64,000 nt of DNA, from NCBI GenBank assembly GCA_027946365.1, contig JAPEUQ010000024.1, forward strand, positions 62,001 through 126,000, written 5' to 3'. The position numbers were made by a program, and so were the translations under genes. Positions 32,644-44,258 of the stretch are shown here, piece after piece (position 1 is the first letter of the stretch; every line of letters starts with the position of its first letter). Source of the stretch: Kalmusia sp. IMI 367209. Taxonomy: Eukaryota; Ascomycota; Dothideomycetes; Pleosporales; Didymosphaeriaceae. The notes beneath the pieces were generated by a model. That model searched no databases. It was not told the DNA's origin and worked only from the letters and a program-made list of their open reading frames with translations.

Positions 32644-33533
32644 ACGACAGTGTGGCTTGGAGCATTATGATGTGCCTGATGTGTACCACTTTATGGTGTA
32701 AAATATGTAATATTTGTACATTACAAGAGCTGGCCCTGGTTTTCGAGAATACCCATGTCATTTGATGTGTAGCAATGCTTTTACATCCCTGCCTTCATGA
32801 GTAGAAAGGAGGACTGATTGTCAGAGCATCTTTCTATCGCCGGATCGTTGAGAAAGAGGAGTAGCATGCTCGCTCATTCTGATAAGGTATACCGGCGAAC
32901 AAGGTTTTCTTAAGCAGAGACCTATTTCTAATGTTTGCTCATTCGTCACTCATGCACCTGCACGCATAGCACATGTACACCCTGATGAAAATTATGATTA
33001 TGATCGCCTAATCGAGTATATAACATCGCGGTTGTTGCTCCCCTTTCTCATTGCAAGATTCATCGCTCGATCGACATCTCGCGTGCTCGTATCGCACCGT
33101 TGCAAAGACACCTCGCCAGTTCTAGAATCAGAAATGTCGTCTGAGCGTCCGTTATGTAACAAGGTAGGTGTGCCGGACGCAGATATCATGCTACCTCCAC
33201 CACTACACGGCGAACCACTTGGGCCCGGTAAAGGGAGAGTTCGAAGGCGGAGGTGGAGGACAGCTCATCTGGTACACGCTAGACTTTCATCATCTGCAAA
33301 TATCGTTAGTCTTATGCGCGTATAGTGTTGGCCAGCGAGCGGTCCTTACATTGTTTAAACTGGAAGGATGGAGGGTGAAAGTTCGGCAGACAGCAGATTT
33401 TATCAAGTGCGGAGCGAGCTTGGACGCGCTTAGTCAGGGAGCTTGGCAGGTCGACTTTTCGAGATTGAGAATCAGGAGATGTGGTTCTCCTTACCTTTCA
33501 TCGATTTGCGTCAAGAACAAGGAGAATTGAAAG
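32644..33533. other. Intergenic region between the two mitochondrial tRNA-synthetase genes
   Basis: Mostly non-coding: TyrRS 3' flank and AspRS promoter. An open frame at about 33168-33530 on the + strand (with YHYTANHLGPVKGEFEGGGGG read near its start, but no ATG there) has an ordered look and ends four bases before the AspRS ATG at 33534. I cannot assign it; it could be leader sequence or an unrecognised exon. Confidence 0.45.
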
Positions 33534-35820
33534 ATGGTAAGCTTGAGGGACGCTTCAAAGCATGTGATGAGTCGTAATTCGTACCTTCGCAGCTCGCATG
33601 CTGAAATATCGCGATTTGTCCGGACGCGCCATCACGGGATCTCGCTCCGGCCTGTAGTAACATATTCCCAAAGGTCGATTCGCTACTACGGGAATGGCAG
33701 TGTCATAAAACCAGATGAAAAGGCCAGGCAAGCATTAGACAATTACAAAGAAACATGTAAGAGCAGGAATCACATCTCGGTCATCACATGGCCGAGGGGC
33801 TTCTTGAGTTGACCGATCTGCAGTACATCCTGTACAGTGGGAGAAAGTCTGTAGCCTCACGCAAGAATGGGATACTGCAAGGGCTCCACAGGACGTATCG
33901 TTTTGTGGTTACTTGATGACCCGACGAGACGTGAGCAAGAAGCTCTCTTTCACGATCCTGCGTGATGTACAACAAAAATATGCCATCCAAATCGTCTCGT
34001 CTTCAAACGTTGAGGGCAGCCCGGCAGCAGAAGCGCATGCTCGCCTAAAGACAATGCGAGAGTGGACACCCGTGATTGTCCAAGGGACTCTCGTGGAACG
34101 CGCATCACCCAAACAAAAACCCGAGGCGGACACAGAAACACCAATGAGTCTGAACGGCGATGACGGAAATATCCCCATTCCTGTGAGTAGCACGAGAGAG
34201 GTTGCGCTAAAGGCTATTGTGCCACTCAACGGGATCCCCAAGGATATCATCGTGAAGGAGGAGGCAATGTACGGACCCGAACAGCGTCATCTCCAACTCC
34301 GCACTAACTTTAGGGCGCGATCACGTATTGTGGAGCGGAGCAACACCGCTTTAAGAGCCAGGTGCGTACTGAACGAGAGAGGCTTCACAGAAATTGAGAC
34401 GCCTCTATTGTTCAAATCCACGCCCGAGGGTGCACGCGAGTTTCTTGTACCAACGCGGAATAAGGGCTTTGCGTATGCACTGCCGCAAAGCCCTCAACAG
34501 TACAAACAAATTTTGATGGCGTCTGGAATCCTCAAATACTATCAGTTCGCCAGATGTTTCCGCGATGAGGATCTTAGAGCGGACCGTCAGCCAGAATTCA
34601 CGCAGGTATGAAACAAGTTCCCAGCTCACACGAGTGAATTATGACTGAAATTGGTATAGTTGGATATGGAGATGGCTTTTGCAAACGAAGAGCAGGTCAT
34701 GGCTGAAATCGAACATCTAGTTGGCGATCTATGGTATATAAACTCACACTTAAACATACCAAAGCCAATACCACGGATGACCTACCAAGAAGCAATGTCC
34801 TCATACGGCTCAGACAAACCAGATCTGCGCTACGCCGCAAAGGTGAGCTCCTGAAGCCCTTTCATTATGCAACACTAAGCCTCTCAGATACACTCCGTTA
34901 CCGGAAGCCTCGAACCCGGCTTCATCGGCAAGATAACACCTCTCACACATCCCGTCATTGACGCTTTCAGGATGAAATTATCAGATGATACCAAAGCTAA
35001 TCGTGCATTTGTCTCCGACTTCTTCGACAGCCCAGAGGGCGCACCATTCCTCCAAAACCCCGACGGCCAACCCGCCACCTTTGTCGGCGACGCCGCCCAA
35101 CCCATGGGTGGCCTCGGTCCCCTCGGTCACAGATTTGTTATGGAGCAACTTCCCGACCTCGAAACCGCCCACGGCGACCTGCTCGTCATGCAAGCACGCT
35201 CCTCGGGTCCCTTCACCGGCGGGTCCACCACGCTCGGCAACCTGCGGCTGGCGCTGTACAAAGCGGCAGCGGCCCAAGGGTTGATCCAACCCCCGGCAAG
35301 AGCCGACTTCCAGTTCGTCTGGATCACAGACTTCCCGCTGTTCTCTCCCACGGTGGACAACGAGCCCGGCCAGGGCGGCACCGCTGGCCTCGCATCCACA
35401 CACCACCCCTTCACGGCGCCCAAAACTGCTGACGACCTCGAACTCCTGCTCAAGGACCCCACCAAAGCTGTCGCCGCACACTACGACCTCGTGGTCAACG
35501 GCGTAGAGCTCGGGGGCGGCAGCCGCCGTATCCACAACGCCGAAGTTCAGGAGTTAATATTCCGGGATGTGCTGAAGATGGCACCGGAGAGGATTGAGGA
35601 TTTCAGGCATTTGCTGGACGTCTTGAGGAGTGGATGTCCGCCCCATGCAGGGATTGCGTTGGGATGGGATCGGTTGATGGCGATGATGGCGGGGAGCGAT
35701 AGTGTGAGGGACGTGATTGCTTTTCCGAAGACAGGGAGCGGGGAAGATGTGCTTGTGAAGAGTCCGAATGCGATGACGGAAGGGCAATTGGGCACGTACC
35801 ATTTGAGGCTGAAGGAGTAA
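33534..35820 (+). CDS. MSD1: Mitochondrial aspartyl-tRNA synthetase
   Basis: Four exons (33534-33756, 33824-34605, 34660-34842, 34888-35820) encode 706 aa. The joins are phase-consistent: [22 protein letters not shown] and YAAK/IHSVTG. The bacterial-type AspRS plan is clear: an anticodon-binding OB fold after [16 protein letters not shown], the class II motif 1 region, motif 2 ([16 protein letters not shown], about 320-335), the GAD-type insertion ([11 protein letters not shown]), [10 protein letters not shown], and motif 3 (GIALGWDRL, about 651). The N-terminus is Arg/Ser-rich, consistent with mitochondrial import. A second in-frame ATG at 33567 ([10 protein letters not shown]) is an equally good start. 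The second half of exon 4 is markedly GC-rich. Confidence 0.92.
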
Positions 35821-36541
35821 TATCATGGGCAACGAGCAGGGCCCACGACGACTGCTTCTGGGCTAGCTGTGCGTATGTTGTTGTGAGTCTTGTACACTAG
35901 ATGTATATTTCTTGTATCATACTACCGTAATTATAGGCACGTAACACATAGATAGTCGGCATCTTGGACGACGTGTGTTGCTGTCTTTGTATCTCGAGCA
36001 TGCCAAGTTTTCCTTACAATTTACATGGCCCGTCGCAGCCTTGGGTAGATTGTGGAACCCCCCTGAGAGTTCATATGGCGCACAGCAACGTCAGCGACGC
36101 ACATGGCAACCTAATGACAGCCTAAGCAGAGCGCCACTTACACACTAACCCCTGGCCTCCCGGAAAAGGTCTAGCTGGGCCTGTAGCACTGTGATTTGCT
36201 CCAGGTTGGTCTTCGCTGCCAGGGCTGTTGCTGAGAGTGGAAACACATTGTCGGCGCAGCTACTGTTGTCAGACTCGGTGCCCCGAAAGGCGACCAATTG
36301 GGCTGACGCTGCAACACTTCGAGCCTGGCTGGTGCAGCTTTGGGGGCGCGATGCGCGGTGTTCGTCGATCCTCCCCACCCAGCGCCTAGCGGGGTCCGCT
36401 ACGTCATTGTCCAGCCCTGCCCGACAAACAAAACGTCGCTTCGCCCTCGACTGCAGCCTTCCTCAACACCAACACACGCTTGGAACCCAGCTGCCCTTTC
36501 TACCCATCCTCAGACAATCCCCACCGTCCAACACCGCAAAA
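35821..36541. promoter_or_regulatory. Intergenic region with the Pil1/Lsp1 promoter
   Basis: 720 bp holding the AspRS 3' flank and the promoter/leader of the eisosome gene. The last 100 bp before the ATG are CA-rich with few G residues, typical of a highly expressed fungal leader. No gene is seen. Confidence 0.55.
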
Positions 36542-37985
36542 ATGCACAGGTACGCCAATCCTCTACCACGCGCCGCCAGGATAGCCACTGACCACACGTC
36601 CCCCTTTCAGAACCTATTCGATGCGCCAGTCGCGCGCCCCTACGGCGTCGCAGATTCAGAACCCGCCGCCTCCGTCGTCTTCGACCAAGGCTGGCCGATT
36701 CTTTGGAAAGGGAAACATTGGTACGTTCGCGTCTCCAGTACCTTTATAAGCCATCCGAATCCTTCCGCACCACCCCTTCGCCGGCTTTGCGCCCTCGAAG
36801 GCAGCAACCTTTGAGCAGACTATTCGATCGAATAGAGAGCTGCCATATACTCGCGAGACATGCCTGTAGCCGCTAACAAGACTCAATCCTTCAGGACATA
36901 CCTTCCGCCACAAGTCCGCCGGTGCATTCGGACCCGACCTCGCTAAGAAGCTCTCACAGCTAGTCAAGATGGAGAAGAACGTCATGAGGAGTATGGAGCT
37001 CGTCAGCCGAGAGCGCATGGAGGTTGCCGTAAGCTCCGAATCTGTGAAATTAGAGTGTCATGTTGATGCTAACAAATGGTAGCAACAATTGTCTATCTGG
37101 GGCGAGGCCTGCGACGACGACGTCTCGGATGTCACCGACAAGCTGGGTGTTCTCATTTACGAGATTGGCGAGCTTGAGGACCAATTCGTCGACCGCTATG
37201 ATCAGTATCGTGTTACTATTAAGAGTATCAGGAACATCGAGGCATCTGTGCAACCCAGCCGTGACCGTGAGTGATCGAACATCTGCATTGTATAAGTAAT
37301 GCTGATAGTGGCAAAGGCAAGCAGAAGATCACCGACCAAATTGCCCAGCTCAAATACAAGGAGCCCAACTCGCCCAAGATCGTTGTTCTTGAGCAGGAGC
37401 TTGTGCGCGCTGAAGCCGAGTCTTTGGTCGCTGAAGCGCAGCTCTCCAACATCACCCGTGAGAAACTCAAGGCGGCCTTCACCTACCAATTTGATGCTCT
37501 GCGTGAACACTGCGAAAAGCTTGCCATCATTGCTGGCTTTGGAAAGCACCTCCTCGAGCTCATCGATGACAGCCCCGTTACTCCTGGCGAGACTAGGAAC
37601 GCATATGATGGTTACGAGGCTAGCAAGGCGTATGTTTGTATACTCCAATGTCACTTGTCCGGTAGCTGATATCCCGTATAGCATCATTCAGGACTGTGAG
37701 GATGCTCTGACCAACTGGGTCCAACAAAATGCTGCCGTGAGCTCCAAGCTCTCCACTCGCGCCCGCACACTTTCGCAACGTCGTAAGAATGCCGCACGTC
37801 GCGGCGAGGGCGTCGACCTCTCCGGCCAGGATCAGCCACTCGACAGGGAATCCGGCCTCTGGATCCCGGCCTCAGAGCACCAAGGTAACGGCTACGAGGA
37901 TGAGGAAGAAGAAGAGCTCGACGCCCCATCCACGGTCGCTACCGAGACCCGAGGCCGAGAGGAGGAGAGACCTGTTGCTGCATAA
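36542..37985 (+). CDS. pilA: Eisosome core component Pil1/Lsp1 (BAR domain)
   Basis: Six exons (36542-36549, 36611-36720, 36895-37028, 37083-37266, 37317-37629, 37682-37985) encode 350 aa. The first coding exon is only 8 nt (ATGCACAG), yielding the family N-terminus MHRTYSMR. The protein continues through NPPPPSSSTKAGRFFGKG, GAFGPDLAKKLSQLVKMEKNVMRSMELV and the conserved BAR core (SIWGEACDDDVSDVTDKLG, DQYRVTIKSIRNIEAS) to an acidic C-terminal tail. Pil1/Lsp1 proteins polymerise on PI(4,5)P2-rich plasma membrane furrows (eisosomes); the Arg/Ser-rich N-terminus contacts membrane and is phosphorylated in yeast. All splice phases fit. The symbol follows the Aspergillus naming for the family; Pil1 versus Lsp1 paralogy was not resolved. 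Confidence 0.93.
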
Positions 37986-38628
37986 GCCCTTAGCTGACAC
38001 GGAATGCAGTGCTTCACTCATCTGATGCTCTGGCTCCTCAGCTCACGTTGTATACCCCAGATGGAGTGATGGAGGGGCAGGATTCTAATAAGGTGACGTG
38101 GTAAGATAGAGTAGTCTGAGGGGGCATTCCTTGTCTTGGTTCAGCGGTGCAGTTTGAGTACGTACACATGTGTAGCGATTCTTTTTTGATGCCTTACGTT
38201 TGGATGTTGGAATGAAGGGTCTTTGTATCTGGTGAGGGTTTTAGGTGGGAGGTAAATGATATGAGGCTTACGTTTTTCTACTTGATTTCGTGTCTCCTCT
38301 GCTCGGTGATGATTTTCTTCTATCGTGGAGTTGATATCGTGTCGCGCCAAATTAATGAAGCGAAGCGAAGCGTCGCAATATCGGACCGTTCGACCGAAGA
38401 TCGCATCGACTACGTTCTCTTCATACCGAATCAATGTATTGCCCCCCTGTAATTTTTCCGTTCAGATATGGAAGCTTTGGGGCGTACAGGGCCCCGGCGC
38501 AACATGTTCATGAGTGCAGTTCATCCAACTTTGATGGCGTGGTAGACACAATGCATGCCGTGCCCGACATCTGGGGCGCTGCAGATTGGTGACAGTTGAT
38601 ACTGTGACATACGGAGGCGTCATTGGAG
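37986..38628. other. Intergenic region
   Basis: 3' flank of the Pil1 gene and promoter of the SMP-30-like gene. No credible open frame is seen. Confidence 0.6.
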
Positions 38629-40040
38629 ATGGGAGCGGCGCTATCCAAGCTGTGGGGCACCTTGTCGTCCTCGTGGACGGGGAAGAGCGATCAGCAAGCT
38701 AAGAGCGTTGACTACCACGTTCCTGCGACACAAACACCCATCAGTCCACCGACAGCAGCTATGAGTGGCGTGAAGAAATACGAGATCACTGAGGTACGTG
38801 AGCACCATAGTTGGCGGCATGGAGGGGTAGCTTTTTTACCCCGCTGAGGTCATCCCGTCGAGCTTCATCGTATCGCAGTGCACCGGAACCAGCGCGACAC
38901 AGCACCATTCTTCTCCTTCCGCAGAAATGAGCTAATTCTCCTCCCAAAAGCCGTGGCTCAAGCTCCACTGCGCCCTTGGCGAAGCCCCATTCTACGAAGA
39001 ATCCACCAACACCCTCCGCTTCGTCGACATCGAAAACTGTGAACTGCACTCCGTGTCCCTGGCAGATCCTTCCTCGCACAAGGTCGTCGCCACGCACGAC
39101 ATCTCAATAGGCTGCACCGCCGACATTGAAGGCAACGACAGCGAGTTCATCTTCGGCGGCAAGTACGGGTACGGCATCTGCAACCGCACCACAGGCGCGT
39201 ACCGCTGGATCAAGAAAGTATGGTCGGACGAAGAGGTCAAAGCCGGCAAACCAGACAAATTCAGGGGTAACGACGGTGCTGTGGATTCGGGCGGAAGGTT
39301 CTGGGTAGGGTATATGTTCGACCCGCTGGTCACTTCGCTGAACAGCGACGGCGCCGTGTTCAAACTGCATCCCGATGGCTCTTTGGAGCGACCACTGGAC
39401 AACATTACGATCCCGAACGGAACAACGTGGAATAAAGCTGATGGTACGCATGGCCCGTGTACACAGTCGATGTTTCTGGTCGAAAAAGAAAGCCTTCTTT
39501 TTCAGACTTTTGACTGACATGCACACGATACCTATGTCCACTTTTGTGACTTGCGCTGACTTTGTACCCTCTGGTTCAGACACCATGTTCTTTACTGACA
39601 GCATCGAGAAAACCATCTACCAATTCGACTTCGACCCAGAGACAGGCAAAGTCAGTAATAGGCGCCCGTTCTTCACGATGCCAGAGGATAAACGGTATGG
39701 CGAGAATGCGGTGCCTGATGGCCATTGCATCGATGAGGAGGGGTATATGTGGACGGCGCTGCATGGAGGAGGTCGCGTATTGAGGATAAGCCCAGAGGGC
39801 GAGGTTGTAGGCGAGGTAAAGGTGCCCACGAGTCAACCTACGTGTCCGTGTTTTTGTGGGGAGGAGCTGGTTATCACGAGTGCGGGGGGCAATGCCGGGG
39901 AGGGTGAAAAGCCGGTGGACGAGTTTGCGGGGAGTTTGTTCAAAGTAAATGTTGCCGTGAGGGGGCTGAAAAAGTTCAAATTCAAGGGAGGTGCCGCAGT
40001 TGAGGGGGGAAAGGTCGATGGGAAGGTTGTTGCAGAATAA
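38629..40040 (+). CDS. SMP-30/gluconolactonase/regucalcin-like protein
   Basis: Three exons (38629-38793, 38951-39443, 39580-40040) encode 372 aa. The frame joins YEITE/PWLKLHC and NKAD/DTMFFTDS. The six-bladed propeller family is recognised from LGEAPFYEESTNTLRFVDI, the substrate/metal strand GNDGAVDSGGRFWVGYM, TIPNGTTWNKADDTMFFTDS and AVPDGHCIDEEGYMW. These carry the Glu, Asn and Asp residues that hold the divalent metal in SMP-30 enzymes. Likely a lactone hydrolase. The first 44 residues precede the usual start (MSGVKKYE at 38761) and begin MGAALSKLWG, a possible N-myristoylation signal. Either start may be used. Confidence 0.85.
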
Positions 40041-40191
40041 TGTTTGTGCTTTTGCCAGGTACGATCACCTTGCGGCAACTTCGCAGTACAGCAGGGTGTT
40101 TAGTATGCAATGCTATATTGGTACAAGTTCGGGTATATAGCGCCAGAATCTACCCCAAAACTATCATACAATTGACATAAGATGAAGATGC

Positions 40192-41601
40192 TTATCTAGG
40201 TAAAGCACCGAGGAAGCTCTCAACACCAAACCCATCAAACACGGGTTGCTGAGGACGAAGTGCCCAAAAAATGAGTGGACCTTCCCGCGGTGTTTTCCGG
40301 TGATAGATCACCAGAGCGACAAGTCCTACTGCGACCGCGGATGAGATCGTGCCAAGTGTATTCATGGTGAACGAGCTGGGCAGCGACGATGCCAGAGTTT
40401 TCGAGGTACGATTACATCCATGCTGTATAATCGGACTGGGTTGGAAGGCTTGAGGTAGGGCGGAGTTTTGCACAGCTCCTAAGATTTGTGGAATGGTGGC
40501 TCTGTGGGATCTACTCACCCACGGCAGTTTCATGCCAAAGTCGCTGGCTTTTGCTTGCCCCGTAGCAACAGACCATACATCAGCAGGCCTGCTCTCTTCT
40601 TTGTGTAGTAATTCTACCCCGAGGCGTTTGACATACCTCTCAATCTGAGGAAACTTCGTTTGTATCGTCTCCTTGATCCATGCCTGTGGTACAGGGGCAC
40701 ACGACAGCAATGCTAGGTATCCAAACGCCAGACAGTCCAAACTTGATGGCTTATCGGTGCCCATGATGTACTCTCTATTTCTCAGCTGATCTGCTAGTGG
40801 TTGTAGGAGCTCGTTGGAAAGACTGTCAAGTTTAAACCGCGCGGCGTAAATTGGCGAACCGAGAAGACCCCCAACGCCTTTCCCACGGCCCATGTTGAGA
40901 GCCTTTGGGCGATCTTCAGCGGGTATTCCAGCTGCTCTTTTCGCAGCTTCGTACTCTGATGTTGCGGTACCTCTGCCGAGTCCTTGTGTGTCTTGACTTG
41001 CGTCAGGCATGTCTAGGCTGCTCAAGCCCAGATGAGCTGTTCGCGCCCGTGCTAAATCTCGCCGTCTCGGTGGTAGAATATAGTTGGAGTACCATGGTAA
41101 TATGGCGGTGTAGGCGGCGGAGGTCGTGGTATTGTAATTCTCGGATGAAACGTAGAGGTAGAGGTCAAGGAGGGGGACCGCAGTCGATTCGAGGAATGAC
41201 ACGAATCTGTAATGGTAATGTTAGAGATAATCACATGCGAAGAATATATGGAAGATCCTACGCTGTTCTGTCTGCGCGTTGCTGGTATGTCAGATTGTCG
41301 TGGATATCGTAGGCGTCCGAGTAGTGGGCTTCAATGTGTGAGACGATGTTGGCAAATCCAATGATTGTGCTATCGGCATCTACAAGCAATGGAAACTGTC
41401 CTTTCGCGGCTATGAGATTGCAGCATTTCAAAGTGGGAAAAACGCCGTACCTTGAGGACTGTATGAATGGTCATGGTCGGCTACAAGCGTCCATTGATCG
41501 CGCGGAACGATGCTATTCAGGTAGGCTACAGCCGCAATGCAGGCGGGATCAATAGAAGGTAGGCCAAAGGCCGGGCCCCATACTTGCAATTGAAGCACCA
41601 T
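40192..41601 (-). CDS. SAM37: Mitochondrial outer membrane SAM complex subunit Sam37/metaxin
   Basis: Three exons (41601-41451, 41400-41262, 41206-40192) encode 434 aa with matching phases (SPQ/GQFPLLVDADSTIIGFANIVSHIEA; RADRTA/FVSFLESTAVP). The start LQVWGPAFGLPSIDPACIAAVAYL is the thioredoxin-like N-domain of the Tom37/metaxin family. A GST-C-like helical domain follows (LSNELLQPLADQLRNREYIMGTDKPSSLDCLAFGYLAL). One hydrophobic segment near the C-terminus (about 380-400, ISSAVAVGLVALVIYH) with a basic flank fits tail-anchoring in the outer membrane. Sam37 assists insertion of beta-barrel proteins. One intron uses a GTACGG donor. It is divergent from the unknown gene at 41821. Confidence 0.85.
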
Positions 41602-41820
41602 TGCTCGGTGCTTTGAATATCAAGCCCCACGATTGCATGTGATCTTCGGACATGGGAGAAAGAAGACTGCCTGGGCGGCACCTGCACAACCCTGGAAAAC
41701 TTGGCATCACGTGACAACGCACTGCTAACGCACCTACCCTGCACGCCTGGTTGCCATGATCGATGGGTTCAGTCACGTCATTCACCCCCAACTTGAAGTC
41801 CACCACATGACACACCGAAT
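41602..41820. promoter_or_regulatory. Bidirectional promoter with a TCACGTGA palindrome
   Basis: 219 bp separate two divergent ATGs. A perfect 8-bp palindrome TCACGTGA lies at 41707-41714, the core of Cbf1/USF-type bHLH sites in fungi. No TATA box is seen. Confidence 0.55.
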
Positions 41821-42788
41821 ATGGCTCCAATCAGGAGATATTTGAGAATCACCAAGCACTCCGTCTTGGAAGTGCGCATCTACCTGGTAAGCCGACGTTG
41901 CACGACTCTGAACGGGGCGGGCTAATTCCTAGTCAGTGAGTGTCGCATCGACCTACTAAGCGTGAGATGCTCGACATATTTGAGGCACCTCTCGCACTTG
42001 CTCGGGTAACCACTGACTTGGCTCTCACTTGATAGTGATCGCCCTTCTGACGCTGAGACTTGGCTTCTGAGACATGACAATCCTGCTCTTCCACGCGTAA
42101 TCCAGGCTGTTCGTCCGCTCGTGCTACCCAAGCTTCGAGAGGAAAATGAACGTGCAAGTGGCCGTAGCCGAGGCAAGGCAAAGAAGAAAGGCGTCAAGGA
42201 CGTCGTTGTTGAGGGTGGGTGCTCTTGTTCAACTGTCGCTGATGGCGTGGTACAGACCAGAGTGAAGGTGACTGTTTGTCAAAATACTAATATCTACAAA
42301 TAGATGACTTTGAGGTGTCGATTTTCTTGACAGAACATTCGACACGGCATTCTGTCCTGACGAAGCAGAAGCTCTTCAAGAATAAGCCTCGTATCCAGAG
42401 CAATTCGAGCAACCTGACCGGTTGGCTTGCAGGGACCAGCGAGCAGCCAGTAGTGATCAACGAGGCCCCTACAGAACCCATCGTCATCCGGGAGGAGGAA
42501 GATGATGAGCAAGTTAGTCTTACGGATATCCCGGAAGCCAATGGAAGTGAGAACGAGGCCACAATGGCAACCGGCGACCAAGATCAAAAGAAGAAGCTCA
42601 GCCTCAATACATCGTATGAAGGCTTTTCTATATACGGCAGCATCCTGTGTTTGGTTGTGAAGCGACGGGGAATACGGTATCAAGCGGGCCACAGTAACGC
42701 GCCTGCATCAAGTCGACAAATGCTGGAGAATTGGGTATCTACTCAAGCGGCGGCTGAGCAGGTTGACGACGACGAAGATATTGGCTAA
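41821..42788 (+). CDS. Conserved fungal protein of unknown function
   Basis: Proposed exons are 41821-41886, 42036-42214 and 42304-42788, about 240 aa. Exon 1 gives MAPIRRYLRITKHSVLEVRIYL. Exon 2 gives SDAETWLLRHDNPALPRVIQAVRPLVLPKLREENE and a Lys-rich patch. Exon 3 starts DDFEVSIFLTEHSTRHSVLTKQKLF and ends after YEGFSIYGSILCLVVKRRG and an acidic tail. The second intron (GTGGGT..ATAG) joins V-V-V-E-D-D-F-E in frame. The first does not: the GTAAGC donor is phase 0, while exon 2 needs phase 2, so a base may be wrong or a micro-exon is missing. The pattern of conserved-looking blocks separated by charged linkers suggests a nuclear protein, but I do not recognise a named domain. Confidence 0.65.
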
Positions 42789-44243
42789 GCCACATCGACA
42801 TGCAAGGTCTATGTATTGGAACTCCGTCATTTCAGTTCGCGATCCAACTAGGCAAGTCGATATTGAAGCGAAGCTTTGTACGAGTTCACTTTCAAAAATA
42901 ACAACGCGACCCCAGGAGGTTTTACCACGTGGACGCCGAACCAAGATGATCGGCGACGGGCCTGATCCTCAAGAAGCGCTATGCGCATTGCGTGCAGCTT
43001 CTCCAATATCAGGATCAGCCACAACAAGGGGCCATGCGCCACTGGAGATATGGAGGATCAGAACCAAAACAAGCCCACCAAGGTATATTCTCTGCGGGTG
43101 GCACCGGAATGTGCGCGTCAGATATATTTATTACGAATGTCGATACAGTCGTGCCAGAGGTCCAAATGTCCTGGTATATTTCATCAATTTCTCGCTCGCA
43201 CAGAGCGTTTAGTACGATCGCAAATTGTTTCGCAGGTGAACGCCATCAGTTACGCTGCATCCGTTTTAGTTGTACCTGGCGAGGTGCGCCGTGACCGACT
43301 AAGTCATGAGGAATCTGACATGGCGCATTCACTCACGGTGAGAGAAAACCCAAGGTTCCGGCGAGGCCGTGTTCCCAAGCTTGGTGGCGTCTGTCCCGCC
43401 TAGGTCGACTAGGGTGGCATACAGCCACAAAAAGCGTGTGGCTGCGCATCCCAGTCGTACCTGCATACGCGGCTACCTGGTACCTGATTGCCCATGTCGC
43501 TTGAAGGCATCAGAGGCACTCCAGTGTTGAATGTTCCCTTCAATATTCGAAAACGCCGGCATGATTGATCGTCGATGGTGCGACCAGGTTCAGTAAGCTG
43601 CGATACCAGAGGGACGGGTTGACAGCTAGACACGAACACAAAAAGCCCTCATTACCGGGAACCGAAGAGCGGGTCTTGTTGGTTCGTGGAGCCTATCCAA
43701 CGGACAATGATGCATGTAGATACATGTTGCGCAACACAATTGCATTATCGACTGATCGCCGGGAACACGCAGGGTGAGACAGTTCTGCAGTACAATCTGA
43801 CGGTGTACGTAGACAACCAGCGGTCTTATGACGGTTATAAGAAAAGGGATGGTGGCAACGGTGGTGACCCCTCTCCGCACTTTCCGAAGCGCTGGATCAA
43901 CCAATGCAAACCACGATGATACTCACCGAGATCGGCTTAGTAGTTGGCAGCGCCGATAAAACAGATGCTCCACCAGTCTGAGACGCGTCGTCGATGTTGC
44001 AGGTTTTTTACAACTACCGAGTGGCAAAGTGTGTGCGAATTATGCTTTGGTTGGACAGTACCCCTGAAGATCCAACTGTCTGTGCAAGAGCCCTCAACCT
44101 CTGACAGCGTCGGCCGATCGCTTTAATTGCCATGTACACGCTGAATATCGGCGAACTTTGTGGACAGGGGGAAGAGCCAAAGACAAACATCATGTGTGGC
44201 AGGGCTCAAACCAGACAATTGCGCAGGACAAGGGGGGAGCGCG

Positions 44244-44258
44244 AAAAAAAAAAAAAAA
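44244..44258. repeat. A15 homopolymer
   Basis: Fifteen consecutive adenines after GCGCG. It could be the poly(A) end of an old retroposed copy, but no matching upstream element or target-site duplication is seen. Confidence 0.9.

Noticed and set aside
44244..44258. A15 run as the tail of a retroposon
   Set aside because: No reverse-transcriptase or SINE-like body or target-site duplication next to it; homopolymers of this size occur by chance or slippage.
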